Shown here piece after piece: positions 7,910-15,869 of a stretch of DNA of 43,708 nt. The stretch is from positions 1 to 43,708 of the forward strand of contig JAUNHH010000022.1 in NCBI GenBank assembly GCA_030524055.1. Direction: 5' to 3'. The number at the start of each line of letters is the position of its first letter. Position 1 is the first letter of the stretch. Source of the stretch: Actinomycetaceae bacterium (GTDB taxonomy: Bacteria; Actinomycetota; Actinomycetes; Actinomycetales; Actinomycetaceae). The notes below the pieces were generated by a model. It was not told the DNA's origin, searched no databases, and was given only the letters and a program-made list of their open reading frames with translations. The position numbers were made by a program, and so were the translations under genes.

Positions 7910-8868
7910 CCCTTGACAGCTCCTTGCATAACGCCTGCGACCAACTGACGGCCAGCGAAAATAAAGAGAATAATCAGTGGCACCGTTGTAATCACTACGC
8001 CGGACATAATCAGCGAGTAATCCTTAAAGTACCGTCCTTGGAGAAGGGCCAATGCCAAAGGCAATGTTGGATTCTGCGGACCCAAAATAATGTAGGGCCA
8101 GAAGAAGCTTGTCCACGACCCCACGAAGGAGAACAGACCGAGCATAGACATGGCGGGACGGGCAGCGGGCAAACCGACATGCCAGAATGTGCGGAACATT
8201 GAGCAGCCATCAACGCGAGCAGCCTCTACCAACTCGTAAGGAAGGGCCGAACGCAGATATTGGGTCATCCAGAAAACGCCAAATGCGGAGGCTAAACCGG
8301 GGACGATCACCGCTTGAATGGTGCCCACCCACTGCAGCTGCTTCATCACAATAAAGAGTGGAACAATGCTGAGCTGGGCCGGAACTGCCATTGTGCCAAT
8401 AATGAAGAGAAGCAGCGCATTGGAGCCTTTAAAGCGGAGCTTCGCAAAAGCGAAACCAGCCAAGGTGGAAAAGAACATGACTGCCAGTGCGGTAATCGTG
8501 GCAATCAACAGCGAATTCCAGGCTGCGCGCATGACAGGCACATTGGGCTGAGTCAGCAACTTCGACAGATTCTCCCAGAGCTTAGGAAGATCAGGGAAAA
8601 GCAAGGGGAGGGGATTTTGGGCAATTGCTGGCCCCGTTGAGGAGGCAAGCAATACTGCGTAGTAAATCGGGGCTGCTGAGAGCAGAACCGTAATAGTGAG
8701 GAATGCGTAGGTTAACCATCCTGGGCGACGATTGACGCCATAGGACGCGCCGCGGGAGGAATGCATTTCTCCGCGCCGAATGGCTGCGCGACGGGCTGCG
8801 CGGGCTGCCCCTTTTCCAGCCATTTGCTCAATGGCGGGGGCAGACATCTGGGAATCAGAACGGCTCAC
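7906..8868 (-). CDS. Sugar ABC transporter permease, MalG/CebG type
   Basis: The 320-aa product is the second permease of a CUT1-type carbohydrate importer. About 45 basic and Ala-rich residues precede six membrane helices. The loop that contacts the ATPase carries the EAA motif 'ELVEAARVDGCSMFRTFWHVGLPAARP'-type sequence at about residues 210-235. The MalG-type ending 'GRQLVAGVMQGAVKG' is typical of this partner. It overlaps the first permease by four bases (ATGA, 8865-8868) and the GH1 gene by four bases. No ATPase gene is in the operon, which is usual in actinobacteria, where a shared MsiK-type ATPase elsewhere energises such importers. Cellobiose or other beta-glucoside uptake is inferred from the GH1 partner. 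Confidence 0.93.
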   Translation of the reverse strand: MSRSDSQMSAPAIEQMAGKGAARAARRAAIRRGEMHSSRGASYGVNRRPGWLTYAFLTITVLLSAAPIYYAVLLASSTGPAIAQNPLPLLFPDLPKLWENLSKLLTQPNVPVMRAAWNSLLIATITALAVMFFSTLAGFAFAKLRFKGSNALLLFIIGTMAVPAQLSIVPLFIVMKQLQWVGTIQAVIVPGLASAFGVFWMTQYLRSALPYELVEAARVDGCSMFRTFWHVGLPAARPAMSMLGLFSFVGSWTSFFWPYIILGPQNPTLPLALALLQGRYFKDYSLIMSGVVITTVPLIILFIFAGRQLVAGVMQGAVKG

Positions 8869-9947
8869 GATGTCACCTTCTTCGTTGCCTTGGCCTGTGC
8901 TGCTGGGGTCGTTTTTGTTGAGCTCTTCGCAGAAGTAGCTGGTGGCGTGACCCGCTTCTTTTTCTTCTTCTTTGTCGAGGGTTCCTCAGAGGAAATCAGG
9001 CGAACAAGCAGGTAGTTCAGAATCGACAGGACAATAATGATGATGAAAAGAATCCACGCAACGGCAGCGGCGCGCCCGAAGTCTTTCGTATTACCCCAGC
9101 CCATCTGATACAGATACATGGCTGTGGTTTGCCATTGCCTATTGGCGCCACCTTTACCGTCGCCGTCATAGGTTGTTGGCTCATCAAAGATCTGCAAGCC
9201 GCCAATAGTCGAGGTGAGAACCACGAAAATAAGGGTGGGGCGCAGCATCGGAATGGTAATGGAGAAAAAGCGCCGCATCCGACTGGCGCCATCAATAATG
9301 GCAGCTTCATAAAGTTCACGAGGGATTGCCTGCATTGCCGCCAAAATAATGAGGGAGTTATACCCGGTCCACCGGAAGTTCACCATGACAGAAATCGCGA
9401 AGTGAGCAGCTAGGGGGTCAACGTGCCACATAATCGGCGTTCCCCCAAGAAGGGAGAGGACGCCGTTAATCAGGCCAGACTGGTCAGCGAATAACTTCGA
9501 GAAAATGACGGACACTGCAACAGGGGTGACCACGTAGGGGAGAAGAACGCCGAGGCGCCAGAAGGTTTTTGCCCGTAGATTGGCGTCAAGAACAGCAGCA
9601 ATCCACACGGACAAAATAAGCTGAGGCACCGCGGAGAGAACAAAGATAGAGAAGGTATTTCCTAGGGATTGCCAGAAACGTCCCTGTCCCAGAACGTTGA
9701 CAAAGTTCCCCAGGCCAACGAAACCGCCGTTGCCGCTAATCAGGTGCCATTTATGTAGCGAGATAAATGCCGTATAGAGCAGGGGGTAGAGGCCTGTTAG
9801 GGCAAAAATAATAAAGAAGGGGGCGATGTATAGGTAAGGGCTGACCTTAACATCGAGGCGGTCAAGATGGTCGCGGAAAGTGAATTTGGGTTTATATCCG
9901 CGCTGCCGCTGAGGTGGTGCTGATGATTCACGCTCTTGTGGGCTCAT
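8865..9947 (-). CDS. Sugar ABC transporter permease, MalF/CebF type, with Lys-rich tail
   Basis: The 360-aa product is the first membrane subunit of the importer, with six helices and the EAA loop 'ELYEAAIIDGASRMRRF'. Start ATG 9945-9947 is preferred over the upstream in-frame GTG (9962) because GGGAGAGG sits a few bases before it. The last 40 or so residues form an unusual cytoplasmic tail after the sixth helix, with TKKKKKKR followed by a Lys/Thr/Ala-rich stretch ending KATKKVTS. Most MalF-type permeases stop soon after the last helix. The tail could bind lipid headgroups or nucleic acid, or may simply be tolerated. A strong hairpin between this gene and the binding-protein gene may lower its expression relative to that gene. 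Confidence 0.93.
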   Translation of the reverse strand: MSPQERESSAPPQRQRGYKPKFTFRDHLDRLDVKVSPYLYIAPFFIIFALTGLYPLLYTAFISLHKWHLISGNGGFVGLGNFVNVLGQGRFWQSLGNTFSIFVLSAVPQLILSVWIAAVLDANLRAKTFWRLGVLLPYVVTPVAVSVIFSKLFADQSGLINGVLSLLGGTPIMWHVDPLAAHFAISVMVNFRWTGYNSLIILAAMQAIPRELYEAAIIDGASRMRRFFSITIPMLRPTLIFVVLTSTIGGLQIFDEPTTYDGDGKGGANRQWQTTAMYLYQMGWGNTKDFGRAAAVAWILFIIIIVLSILNYLLVRLISSEEPSTKKKKKKRVTPPATSAKSSTKTTPAAQAKATKKVTS

Positions 9948-9967
9948 ATTCCTCTCCCTCACGTGAG

Positions 9968-9997
9968 GCCCGGGGCACCCTGGTGGGTGCCCCGGGC
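9968..9997 (-). terminator. Intra-operon stem-loop between binding protein and permeases
   Basis: GCCCGGGGCACCC-tggt-GGGTGCCCCGGGC is a perfect 13-bp stem with a 4-base loop. It lies between the stop of the binding-protein gene and the start of the first permease. There is no T-run after it, so partial termination or protection of the upstream mRNA end is likely. Such elements commonly make the binding protein more abundant than the membrane subunits. Confidence 0.8.
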
Positions 9998-10042
9998 GAG
10001 GTGGTGTGCTAGATCAGGGGGCGCATAAAACGCCCCAAAGGA

Positions 10043-11347
10043 CTACTCAAATTCGAGGGCCTCAAAGTCTGACAGCGCCTGCTGCCAGGACTCTTCAGCG
10101 CTTTGAGCGCCAGTATCCACACGGTTCAGGGCTTCACCCACGACGTCACGGACAGAGGCGTAGTACTTGCCAGTGTAGGGCTGGACCTTAATTGCCTGAG
10201 CCTGGGACGAGTAGATCTCGCCAGTGGGAGCGTTGTTGAAGAACTCAGATTTTTCGCCAGCAATCTCGGGAGACTTCAGGGCTTCGACCTGGCTGGGGAA
10301 GGTGTCCTTCGCCTTGTAGGCCTTAATCTGCTGTTCGGGAGCGGTCAGCCAATCAGCGAGTTTCTTGGCTTCTTCCTGATGCTGAGACTGGGTGGGGACC
10401 ATCAGGTAGGAACCACCAGAGTTGGAGGCGCCGCCGGGGAAGACAGGGGCGATATCCCAGCCCTTCACGCCCGTGGCCTGTTCTTCAATGTAGCCAGCCA
10501 TCCAGGAGGGGCAGGCAATGGTGGCGAACTTGGGATCACCCTGGAAAGAGGCAGTCCAGTCTTCGCTCCAGGACTGGAGTTTGGCGGACTTGTCGAGGTT
10601 AGCCACGATGGAGTCGTAGACCTTCTTAATCTCGGCATTGTCCTTCAGAGGAATAACAGTGCCATCAGACTTTTCAAAGGCGTTGGGCATCTGGGAGATC
10701 ATGCCCTGGAAGATCGAGCCTGAGGAGTCAAACCAGCCGACATCCTTATTGGCAGCCTTGAATTTCTTGCCAACCTCGAAGTAGTTATTCCAGTCGCCAT
10801 TGAGGAGTTTGGCTACTTCATTGCGGTCAGAGGGAAGGCCCGCAGCCTGGAAAAGGTCGGCGCGGTAGCAGATGGCATTGGGGGCAGAGTCAGTGCCGTA
10901 GCCAAGAAGACGGCCGTTAGGATCGGTTGCCTTCTTGGTCTTCCAATCCAGCCACCGTCCCTTAGTGGAGTCGCTGGTCAGGTCAACCCACTGATCGCTG
11001 TATTCGATCATTTCAGGCATCCAGTCGCCTTCAACAGCCTCAATATCGGCTAGACCAGATCCAGCAGCGAGGTTGGTGGCGAGTTTGGTGCGGGCGTCAA
11101 CGGTATTGGGGGCACGCTCTTCAATAATGTTGATCTCGGGGTGGAGTTCCATGTACTCCTTGTAGAGCTCGGTGTAGCCGAAATCGTTGAAGAGCGAGAC
11201 GCGGATATTGGTCTTGCCGGGAACAGCACCAGAAATCGCTTCGTCGCCAGCGGCAGCGCCCGATTGGGTGGCACTTCCACCAGCGCATGCAGTGAGCGCC
11301 AAGGCGAACACTGCCAGCGAAGCTGTGCTGACTTTCCGCAGGTTCAT
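10043..11347 (-). CDS. Sugar ABC transporter substrate-binding lipoprotein (CebE-like)
   Basis: The 434-aa product is a family-1 solute-binding protein. The N-terminus is a lipoprotein signal peptide with lipobox LTAC (Cys21), followed by a Gly/Ala-rich linker, so it is anchored outside the membrane. Typical features are 'YMELHPEINI', 'DIEAVEGDWMPEM', 'YGTDSAPNAICYRADLF' and 'PVFPGGASNSGGSYLMVP', as in oligosaccharide-binding proteins. Its ATG is preceded by GAAGGAG. It is the first gene of the operon, behind a TTGACA promoter and a LacI-type operator, and is followed by a strong stem-loop. With the two permeases and GH1 enzyme it matches the cellobiose/cello-oligosaccharide CebE role. The bound sugar is inferred from context. 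Confidence 0.93.
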   Translation of the reverse strand: MNLRKVSTASLAVFALALTACAGGSATQSGAAAGDEAISGAVPGKTNIRVSLFNDFGYTELYKEYMELHPEINIIEERAPNTVDARTKLATNLAAGSGLADIEAVEGDWMPEMIEYSDQWVDLTSDSTKGRWLDWKTKKATDPNGRLLGYGTDSAPNAICYRADLFQAAGLPSDRNEVAKLLNGDWNNYFEVGKKFKAANKDVGWFDSSGSIFQGMISQMPNAFEKSDGTVIPLKDNAEIKKVYDSIVANLDKSAKLQSWSEDWTASFQGDPKFATIACPSWMAGYIEEQATGVKGWDIAPVFPGGASNSGGSYLMVPTQSQHQEEAKKLADWLTAPEQQIKAYKAKDTFPSQVEALKSPEIAGEKSEFFNNAPTGEIYSSQAQAIKVQPYTGKYYASVRDVVGEALNRVDTGAQSAEESWQQALSDFEALEFE

Positions 11348-11399
11348 GAGAACTCCTTCGTTCGTCGATCCAGACGCTCAAACCCACGTGAGAGCGGGG

Positions 11400-11413
11400 T
11401 GAGAGCGCTTCCA
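11400..11413. promoter_or_regulatory. LacI/CelR-type operator in front of the sugar operon
   Basis: TGAGAGCGCTTCCA is a near-perfect palindrome around AGCGCT and differs at few positions from the CelR/CebR operator TGGGAGCGCTCCCA. It lies just downstream of the predicted transcription start of the binding-protein operon, where bound repressor would block RNA polymerase. Confidence 0.8.
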
Positions 11414-11427
11414 TTCGGATGGCAAAA

Positions 11428-11455
11428 AGCATACACTGCCGCGTTCTTGTGTCAA
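11428..11455 (-). promoter_or_regulatory. Promoter of the sugar operon
   Basis: Read on the minus strand, TTGACA (11455-11450) and TATGCT (11433-11428) are separated by 16 bases. The -35 is a perfect consensus and the -10 matches four of six. The predicted start, near 11421, is about 75 bases before the binding-protein ATG and directly precedes the operator. Confidence 0.75.
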
Positions 11456-11489
11456 GCTCCATAGGAAAAGCCAGTTTTCGCGCAATAAA

Positions 11490-11525
11490 GCGGAGGCCAT
11501 GACGGGAAAATGTCATGACCTCCGC
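11490..11525 (-). terminator. Terminator of the secreted-protein gene
   Basis: GCGGAGGTCATGAC and GTCATGGCCTCCGC (minus-strand reading) form a 14-bp stem with one mismatch and an 8-base loop, followed by TTTATT. It lies 27 bases after the stop of the secreted-protein gene and upstream of the next promoter. Confidence 0.85.
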
Positions 11526-11551
11526 ACCCGCTGTCAGGTTACGGTTTGGTT

Positions 11552-12499
11552 TCAGTACACCGGCGGTGGATTGTCTCGCAACTCCTCAGGAGTAATTGAG
11601 GCGCCAGGTTCCTGTTTGGCGGTGCTGAGATTCACGAAATGGAATGTGCGCCACTCGTTGGTAATACGCTTGGCGCGCGAGAGACCCACCCCTGGGAAGT
11701 AACCACCCATCTGGTCTTTTTTGGTGGTCGTTTCGGGGTACCAGTCCGCACCAACTTGCATATACCACTCGGCAAGATGGCGATCATCAACCTTCGTGGG
11801 ATCATCCACAATCAGGCGGGCGTCCATTTCCACATGAACAGCCTTCACATCGCCCGTATCAAATGGCGTAGGTGTACCCCAGCCGTGGTAAATGCGAGGC
11901 TTGCCAGTAGATTGGTCAAGATCTGTGAGAGGTAGAACAGCACGATTGCCATTGCCTGTGTCGCGGAAATCGGCTTCGCCAATGGTGTAGGACACGCCCC
12001 AGTCCCAGTTTGCACCACTAACTTCGTAGGGGCCGTAGGAGTCCCATGTATTCGTTGAGGCGCGAAGGATATGGAATTTCAGTGGCCGCATTTCAATACG
12101 GACATTTTTTGCGCGATTATCTGGACCGGGGGTGGCGTGCTGCCAGGTTTGCAACGCATTCCACAGATCGTCATCAAGGAATTGCTGACCTGACTGAGGA
12201 ACCCACTCACGCCAATAGTCAGGAGCATTCGTTCCTCGGGCGATACTGCCCTGCATGACGTGAGGTCCGTGAAGGCGACCCCAGATTTCTGTACCCAATT
12301 GACGGTCATTGCACATGGACATGTCGTCAATCATGGTTTGGACGCGGTCTTCGGAGTCGTATCCGGAGTCATTGGGCGGAAGACCGTAGCAAATGGGGTC
12401 GATCGGTGTGATCTTCGCTTGAGCGGTATCAGGGATGGCGACAATGCCCACTGTAGCTGCGAGGATTCCCGCCCCGAGCATTGAAATGAGGCGCTTCAT
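11552..12499 (-). CDS. Secreted protein of unknown function in the LacI regulon
   Basis: The 315-aa product starts with a signal peptide (MKRLISMLGAGILAATVGIV, cleavage likely after DTAQA near residue 28), so it is exported. The mature part is rich in Trp, Tyr, Asp and Pro, has two cysteines (about C37 and C63) that could form a disulphide, and contains 'VHVEMDARLIVDD' and 'EWYMQVGADWYPE' strands suggestive of a beta-rich, carbohydrate-active or carbohydrate-binding fold. No catalytic motif is recognised. It has its own LacI-type operator and promoter upstream and a terminator downstream. It sits directly before the cellobiose-type operon, so a role in binding or releasing extracellular beta-glucan is a reasonable guess. 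The start ATG 12497-12499 has AGGA six bases upstream. Confidence 0.8.
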   Translation of the reverse strand: MKRLISMLGAGILAATVGIVAIPDTAQAKITPIDPICYGLPPNDSGYDSEDRVQTMIDDMSMCNDRQLGTEIWGRLHGPHVMQGSIARGTNAPDYWREWVPQSGQQFLDDDLWNALQTWQHATPGPDNRAKNVRIEMRPLKFHILRASTNTWDSYGPYEVSGANWDWGVSYTIGEADFRDTGNGNRAVLPLTDLDQSTGKPRIYHGWGTPTPFDTGDVKAVHVEMDARLIVDDPTKVDDRHLAEWYMQVGADWYPETTTKKDQMGGYFPGVGLSRAKRITNEWRTFHFVNLSTAKQEPGASITPEELRDNPPPVY

Positions 12500-12598
12500 A
12501 CTGTTTCCTATCGTCGTTGAAGGTTACTCAGCTGAGTCGCGGCCAGACACGTCACTGTCAGTGGCCTAGGGAACAGTCAACCATGCTTCGCCGCGTTT

Positions 12599-12612
12599 TG
12601 GAAGCGCTTTCA
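12599..12612. promoter_or_regulatory. LacI/CelR-type operator upstream of the secreted-protein gene
   Basis: TGGAAGCGCTTTCA is a palindrome of the same type as the site before the sugar operon (11 of 14 positions shared by eye). It is about 100 bases before the secreted-protein ATG and overlaps the predicted transcription start. Confidence 0.8.
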
Positions 12613-12618
12613 TTGGGG

Positions 12619-12647
12619 AATATCAAAAGAAAAGCTAGGCAGGTCAG
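12619..12647 (-). promoter_or_regulatory. Candidate promoter of the secreted-protein gene
   Basis: On the minus strand CTGACC (12647-12642) and GATATT (12624-12619) are 17 bases apart, each matching four of six consensus positions. The operator begins six bases after the -10, so repressor would cover the start site. Confidence 0.5.
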
Positions 12648-12668
12648 CGCATATTTCGCTCAGAATTG

Positions 12669-12732
12669 ACGAGGCCGGGGCACACCTGAAACCCTCACGG
12701 CGTTTCTGATCAAGTGCGTTCCCCGGCCTCGT
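12669..12732. repeat. Paired 12-mer hairpin after the nucleoside-hydrolase-like gene
   Basis: ACGAGGCCGGGG (12669-12680) and its exact complement CCCCGGCCTCGT (12721-12732) are 40 bases apart. The pair lies 39 bases beyond the stop of the minus-strand nucleoside-hydrolase-like gene. Both arms carry the CC variant, so pairing is kept. It probably ends transcription or protects mRNA. Confidence 0.8.
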
Positions 12733-12770
12733 GAACGAGAAGTGGCGGTGAAGCCGTCAACTGTTCAGGA

Positions 12771-13820
12771 CTAGGAGGCCTGTCCTGTTGCTTGCCAGTG
12801 GGCAAACTCCTGAATCTTCAGGCACATATCCTCCACGATGAGTCGCATATCCAGATCGGTATAGACCCGCATCTGACGGGTGGCGGCCATTGGGCGATAA
12901 TCCCCTGACTCCATAATCCGCGGGGTTGGACGAAGGAGCCACTTCGATGAGGACGTATCCGCCTCAAATACCGTTTGCAAGGCGGTAATCAAAATAAGGG
13001 CATTATCCCCAATGTCATAACCGCCAGTAATAGGGTGATTCCCATCGCGAGAACAGGACTCCAACATATGCTGAATTTCGGAGAACATGTATTTACCCAA
13101 CGGGCCAGTTCCTCCAATGCGAATACGCAATTCTGACTCAGCAATAATGCATTGGCGGTAGGTGCTGCGGGGAACCTGCCAAATAATCAGATCCTCGGTG
13201 TCAAAGCAGACACGCCCAGAATTCACGTCAATCATCAGATTGTATTCGATAGGCATATGTCCAACGGGCGGATCTGCTAAGCCCACCCATTCTGGTCCGC
13301 CTACCCATACTAAGGTGAGTCGGCGCGCGACTTCCGGCTCCAATAAAATCGCTGATGCTAAATCAGTCAGGCCACCGCCTGCAGCGTAATACAGGGGACG
13401 ATCATCCTCTTTTAATGCCTCAGCAATAATGCCCTGAACAGCTGGGGAATCAACCGGTGTGCTTATATCGGGCAGGCCGTGTTCGGCGCCGCGCCAGATT
13501 AGCTCTGTGGATTCACACCCCATTCGCGCAAAGAGGTCGCGGACAATCAACTCCGCATCCGTTGCTGTATGTAGCGAACGAGTGCTGGGGTCATTAGCGC
13601 GAAGGTGGGAGGCAACAATGCCTACAATCTCGACGCTGGGGGAGAGTAAATGGTGAACGAGTTGGTAGAGGTCGTCAGGATCGCCAGCAAAATCGTTATC
13701 GACGATAACGCGCGCGCATGGTGGACATGGCGGAATTTCGCGCCATGGGGTTTGGCCATAATGCCAACGCCGATCCGCAGGAATTCCGTGATCAATATTG
13801 GGCTGAGGAAGCCGAGTCAT
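12771..13820 (-). CDS. Nucleoside-hydrolase-like enzyme
   Basis: The 349-aa product carries an Asp-rich N-terminal calcium-site motif, 'VIVDNDFAGDPDDLYQL', like the DxDxxxDD signature of inosine-uridine nucleoside hydrolases. Downstream, 'LYYAAGGGLTDLASAIL', 'VWVGGPEW' and 'EYNLMIDVNSGRVCF' match the rest of that fold (N-D pair near residue 205). The extra residues between the Asp residues and 'IVGIVASH' resemble the DUF1593-type nucleoside-hydrolase-like proteins found with polysaccharide-degrading genes. It could therefore act on a glycoside other than a nucleoside. No signal peptide is seen. GAAGGAGAGG sits before the ATG. The gene has a LacI-type operator about 65 bases upstream, linking it to beta-glucoside control. 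Confidence 0.8.
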   Translation of the reverse strand: MTRLPQPNIDHGIPADRRWHYGQTPWREIPPCPPCARVIVDNDFAGDPDDLYQLVHHLLSPSVEIVGIVASHLRANDPSTRSLHTATDAELIVRDLFARMGCESTELIWRGAEHGLPDISTPVDSPAVQGIIAEALKEDDRPLYYAAGGGLTDLASAILLEPEVARRLTLVWVGGPEWVGLADPPVGHMPIEYNLMIDVNSGRVCFDTEDLIIWQVPRSTYRQCIIAESELRIRIGGTGPLGKYMFSEIQHMLESCSRDGNHPITGGYDIGDNALILITALQTVFEADTSSSKWLLRPTPRIMESGDYRPMAATRQMRVYTDLDMRLIVEDMCLKIQEFAHWQATGQAS

Positions 13821-13884
13821 TGCCTCTCCTTCACCGTCATTGGGTAGGACTAGTAGCGCAACGATAGCGCTAGTCGAGACTGAA

Positions 13885-13898
13885 TGGAAGCGTTCTCA
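13885..13898. promoter_or_regulatory. LacI/CelR-type operator between the nucleoside-hydrolase-like gene and metG
   Basis: TGGAAGCGTTCTCA matches the other two operators but with GCGTTC in place of GCGCTT at the centre. It lies 65 bases before the nucleoside-hydrolase-like ATG, and about 50 bases before metG on the other strand, which is unlikely to be its target. A second imperfect inverted repeat, GACTAGTAGCGC / GCGCTAGTC, lies to its left. Confidence 0.65.
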
Positions 13899-13932
13899 CC
13901 TGTCGTGGCGACGAACATGGACTATTGGCCCG

Positions 13933-13938
13933 TAGAAT
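13933..13938 (+). promoter_or_regulatory. Candidate -10 element of metG, near-leaderless transcript
   Basis: TAGAAT lies eight bases before the metG ATG. If it is the -10, transcription starts at or within two bases of the start codon, giving a leaderless or nearly leaderless mRNA, which is common in actinobacteria. No clear -35 is seen. The AGGGGG between them could instead serve as a ribosome site from another promoter. Confidence 0.45.
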
Positions 13939-13946
13939 AGGGGGCT

Positions 13947-15788
13947 ATGAGTCGCATCCTCTCCGCCGTTGCCTGGCCCTACGCGAACGGTCCCCGCCAT
14001 ATTGGACATGTCGCAGGATTTGGGGTCCCCTCCGACGTCTTTTCCCGCTATATGCGAATGGCTGGACATGACGTGCTGATGGTGTCAGGAACCGACGAGC
14101 ATGGCACCCCGATTCTGGTGGCAGCAGATAAAGAAGGCGTGACTGCGCGCGAATTAGCGGATCGGAATAACCGTCTCATTGTTGAAGACCTAGTGAATCT
14201 CGGTCTGTCTTATGATCTCTTCACCCGGACAACCGCAGGTAACCACTATGCCGTCACAAGGGCAATGTTTGAAGTGGTCCGCGATAACGGCTATATGTTG
14301 GAACAGGTCACACGATCTGCTATTTCTCCCTCAACGGGGCGGACATTACCTGATCGATATATTGAAGGCACCTGTCCCATCTGTTCTACCCCTGGGGCGC
14401 GCGGAGACCAATGCGATGCCTGCGGCAATCAATTGGACCCCACTGATCTGATTGATCCCCATTCCCGCATTAATGGGGAGACCCCTGAATTCGTTGAATC
14501 AACTCATTATTTCCTGGATTTGCCTGCCCTGGCTGAAGCGCTATCACTGTGGCTTGATGAACGGGAACAATCGGGGACATGGCGACCGAATGTCATTAAC
14601 TTCTCCAAGAATTTCCTCGCTGATATCCGCCCCCGTGCAATGACGCGCGATATTGACTGGGGTATTCCTGTCCCCGGTTGGGAGGATCAGCCAGGAAAGC
14701 GTCTCTATGTCTGGTTTGACGCGGTGATTGGTTATCTTTCGGCCTCGATTGAGTGGGCGCGCCGCAGCGGCGATCCTGAGGCCTGGCGCCAGTGGTGGAA
14801 TGAGCCAGACGCTCTGTCCTACTACTTTATGGGCAAGGACAATATTGTCTTCCACTCCCAAATTTGGCCCGCTGAATTGATTGGCTATAACGGTGCGGGA
14901 TCTCTTGGTGGAAATGTGGGCCCACTCGGTCCATTAAATCTGCCAACAGAAGTGGTCTCCAGCGAATTCCTGACAATGGAAGGAAAGAAGTTCTCTTCTT
15001 CCCATGGAATCGTCATTTATGTCCGCGATTTTCTTTCGCGTTACCAAGCTGATGCCCTGCGTTACTTTATTTGCGCAGCTGGCCCGGAAAGTTCGGATGC
15101 AGATTTCACTTGGGCGGAATTTGTTCGCCGCACCAATGGTGAATTAGTGGCAGGCTGGGGAAATCTCGTTAATCGCACGGCCTCGATGATCCATAAGCGT
15201 TTCGGCGAAATCCCTGCCCCTGGAGCTCTAGAAGAGATCGACCGCGCCTTACTGAACGCCCTTGAAGCTGGCTTTACTGAGGTGGGCGACCTTATTCGTC
15301 ATCACCGTCAAAAGGCTGCCCTTGGCGTGGCAATGCGTTTAGTAGGTGAGGCAAATAAATATATTGCTGACACAGAGCCCTTTAAACTGAAAGCCCCAGA
15401 AGAACAAGAACGCCTCGCCACCATTTTATGGGTGCTGGCACAGGCAGTGGCAGACCTGAATATTATGCTCAGCCCATTTCTGCCCCATGCGGCAAATGCG
15501 GTGAATGCGGTCATGGGAGGCAGCGGGGATATTGCGCCAATGCCACGTATTGATGAAGTGGCCGAACTTGACCCCGATGTTTTGCCCGAGGATTTTGCTG
15601 GGCGCAGCACCTACCCAGTCATTACTGGTGACTATTCCGGATTCCCTGAATGGCAGCGCCACGATGTTAAACCTGGGACGCCCATTGCTAAGCCGCAGCC
15701 TGTCTTTACTAAATTGGATGAGGCCATTGTCGAAGAAGAATTGGCCCGTTATGGGGCCAGTATTCCCGATGATGTGACGGGCGCCTAA
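13947..15788 (+). CDS. metG: Methionyl-tRNA synthetase
   Basis: The enzyme attaches methionine to initiator and elongator tRNA-Met in the cytoplasm. The 613-aa product has the class-I signature HIGH at residues 18-21 ('[10 protein letters not shown]'). It has 'GTDEHGTP' in the active site, a zinc knuckle in the connective domain ('[18 protein letters not shown]', four cysteines) and a KMSKS variant ('GKKFSSSHG'). The alpha-helical anticodon domain fills the C-terminal third. The length fits a MetRS without the extra C-terminal tRNA-binding domain. ATG 13947 gives the standard N-terminus. It is alone on its strand, with a paired 12-mer hairpin nine bases after the stop. Confidence 0.98.
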   Translation: MSRILSAVAWPYANGPRHIGHVAGFGVPSDVFSRYMRMAGHDVLMVSGTDEHGTPILVAADKEGVTARELADRNNRLIVEDLVNLGLSYDLFTRTTAGNHYAVTRAMFEVVRDNGYMLEQVTRSAISPSTGRTLPDRYIEGTCPICSTPGARGDQCDACGNQLDPTDLIDPHSRINGETPEFVESTHYFLDLPALAEALSLWLDEREQSGTWRPNVINFSKNFLADIRPRAMTRDIDWGIPVPGWEDQPGKRLYVWFDAVIGYLSASIEWARRSGDPEAWRQWWNEPDALSYYFMGKDNIVFHSQIWPAELIGYNGAGSLGGNVGPLGPLNLPTEVVSSEFLTMEGKKFSSSHGIVIYVRDFLSRYQADALRYFICAAGPESSDADFTWAEFVRRTNGELVAGWGNLVNRTASMIHKRFGEIPAPGALEEIDRALLNALEAGFTEVGDLIRHHRQKAALGVAMRLVGEANKYIADTEPFKLKAPEEQERLATILWVLAQAVADLNIMLSPFLPHAANAVNAVMGGSGDIAPMPRIDEVAELDPDVLPEDFAGRSTYPVITGDYSGFPEWQRHDVKPGTPIAKPQPVFTKLDEAIVEEELARYGASIPDDVTGA

Positions 15789-15796
15789 ATCCATTG

Positions 15797-15837
15797 ACGA
15801 GGGCGGGGTAGCGAATTGGATCGCGCCCCGCCCTCGT
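15797..15837. repeat. Paired 12-mer hairpin after metG
   Basis: ACGAGGGCGGGG (15797-15808) and CCCCGCCCTCGT (15826-15837) are exact complements with a 17-base loop, starting nine bases after the metG stop. The tail GAATTC resembles that of the copy after sucD. It probably acts as the metG terminator, though no T-run follows. Confidence 0.85.
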
Positions 15838-15869
15838 GAATTCTCTAAAGACAAAGGAAAAGCAAAACG

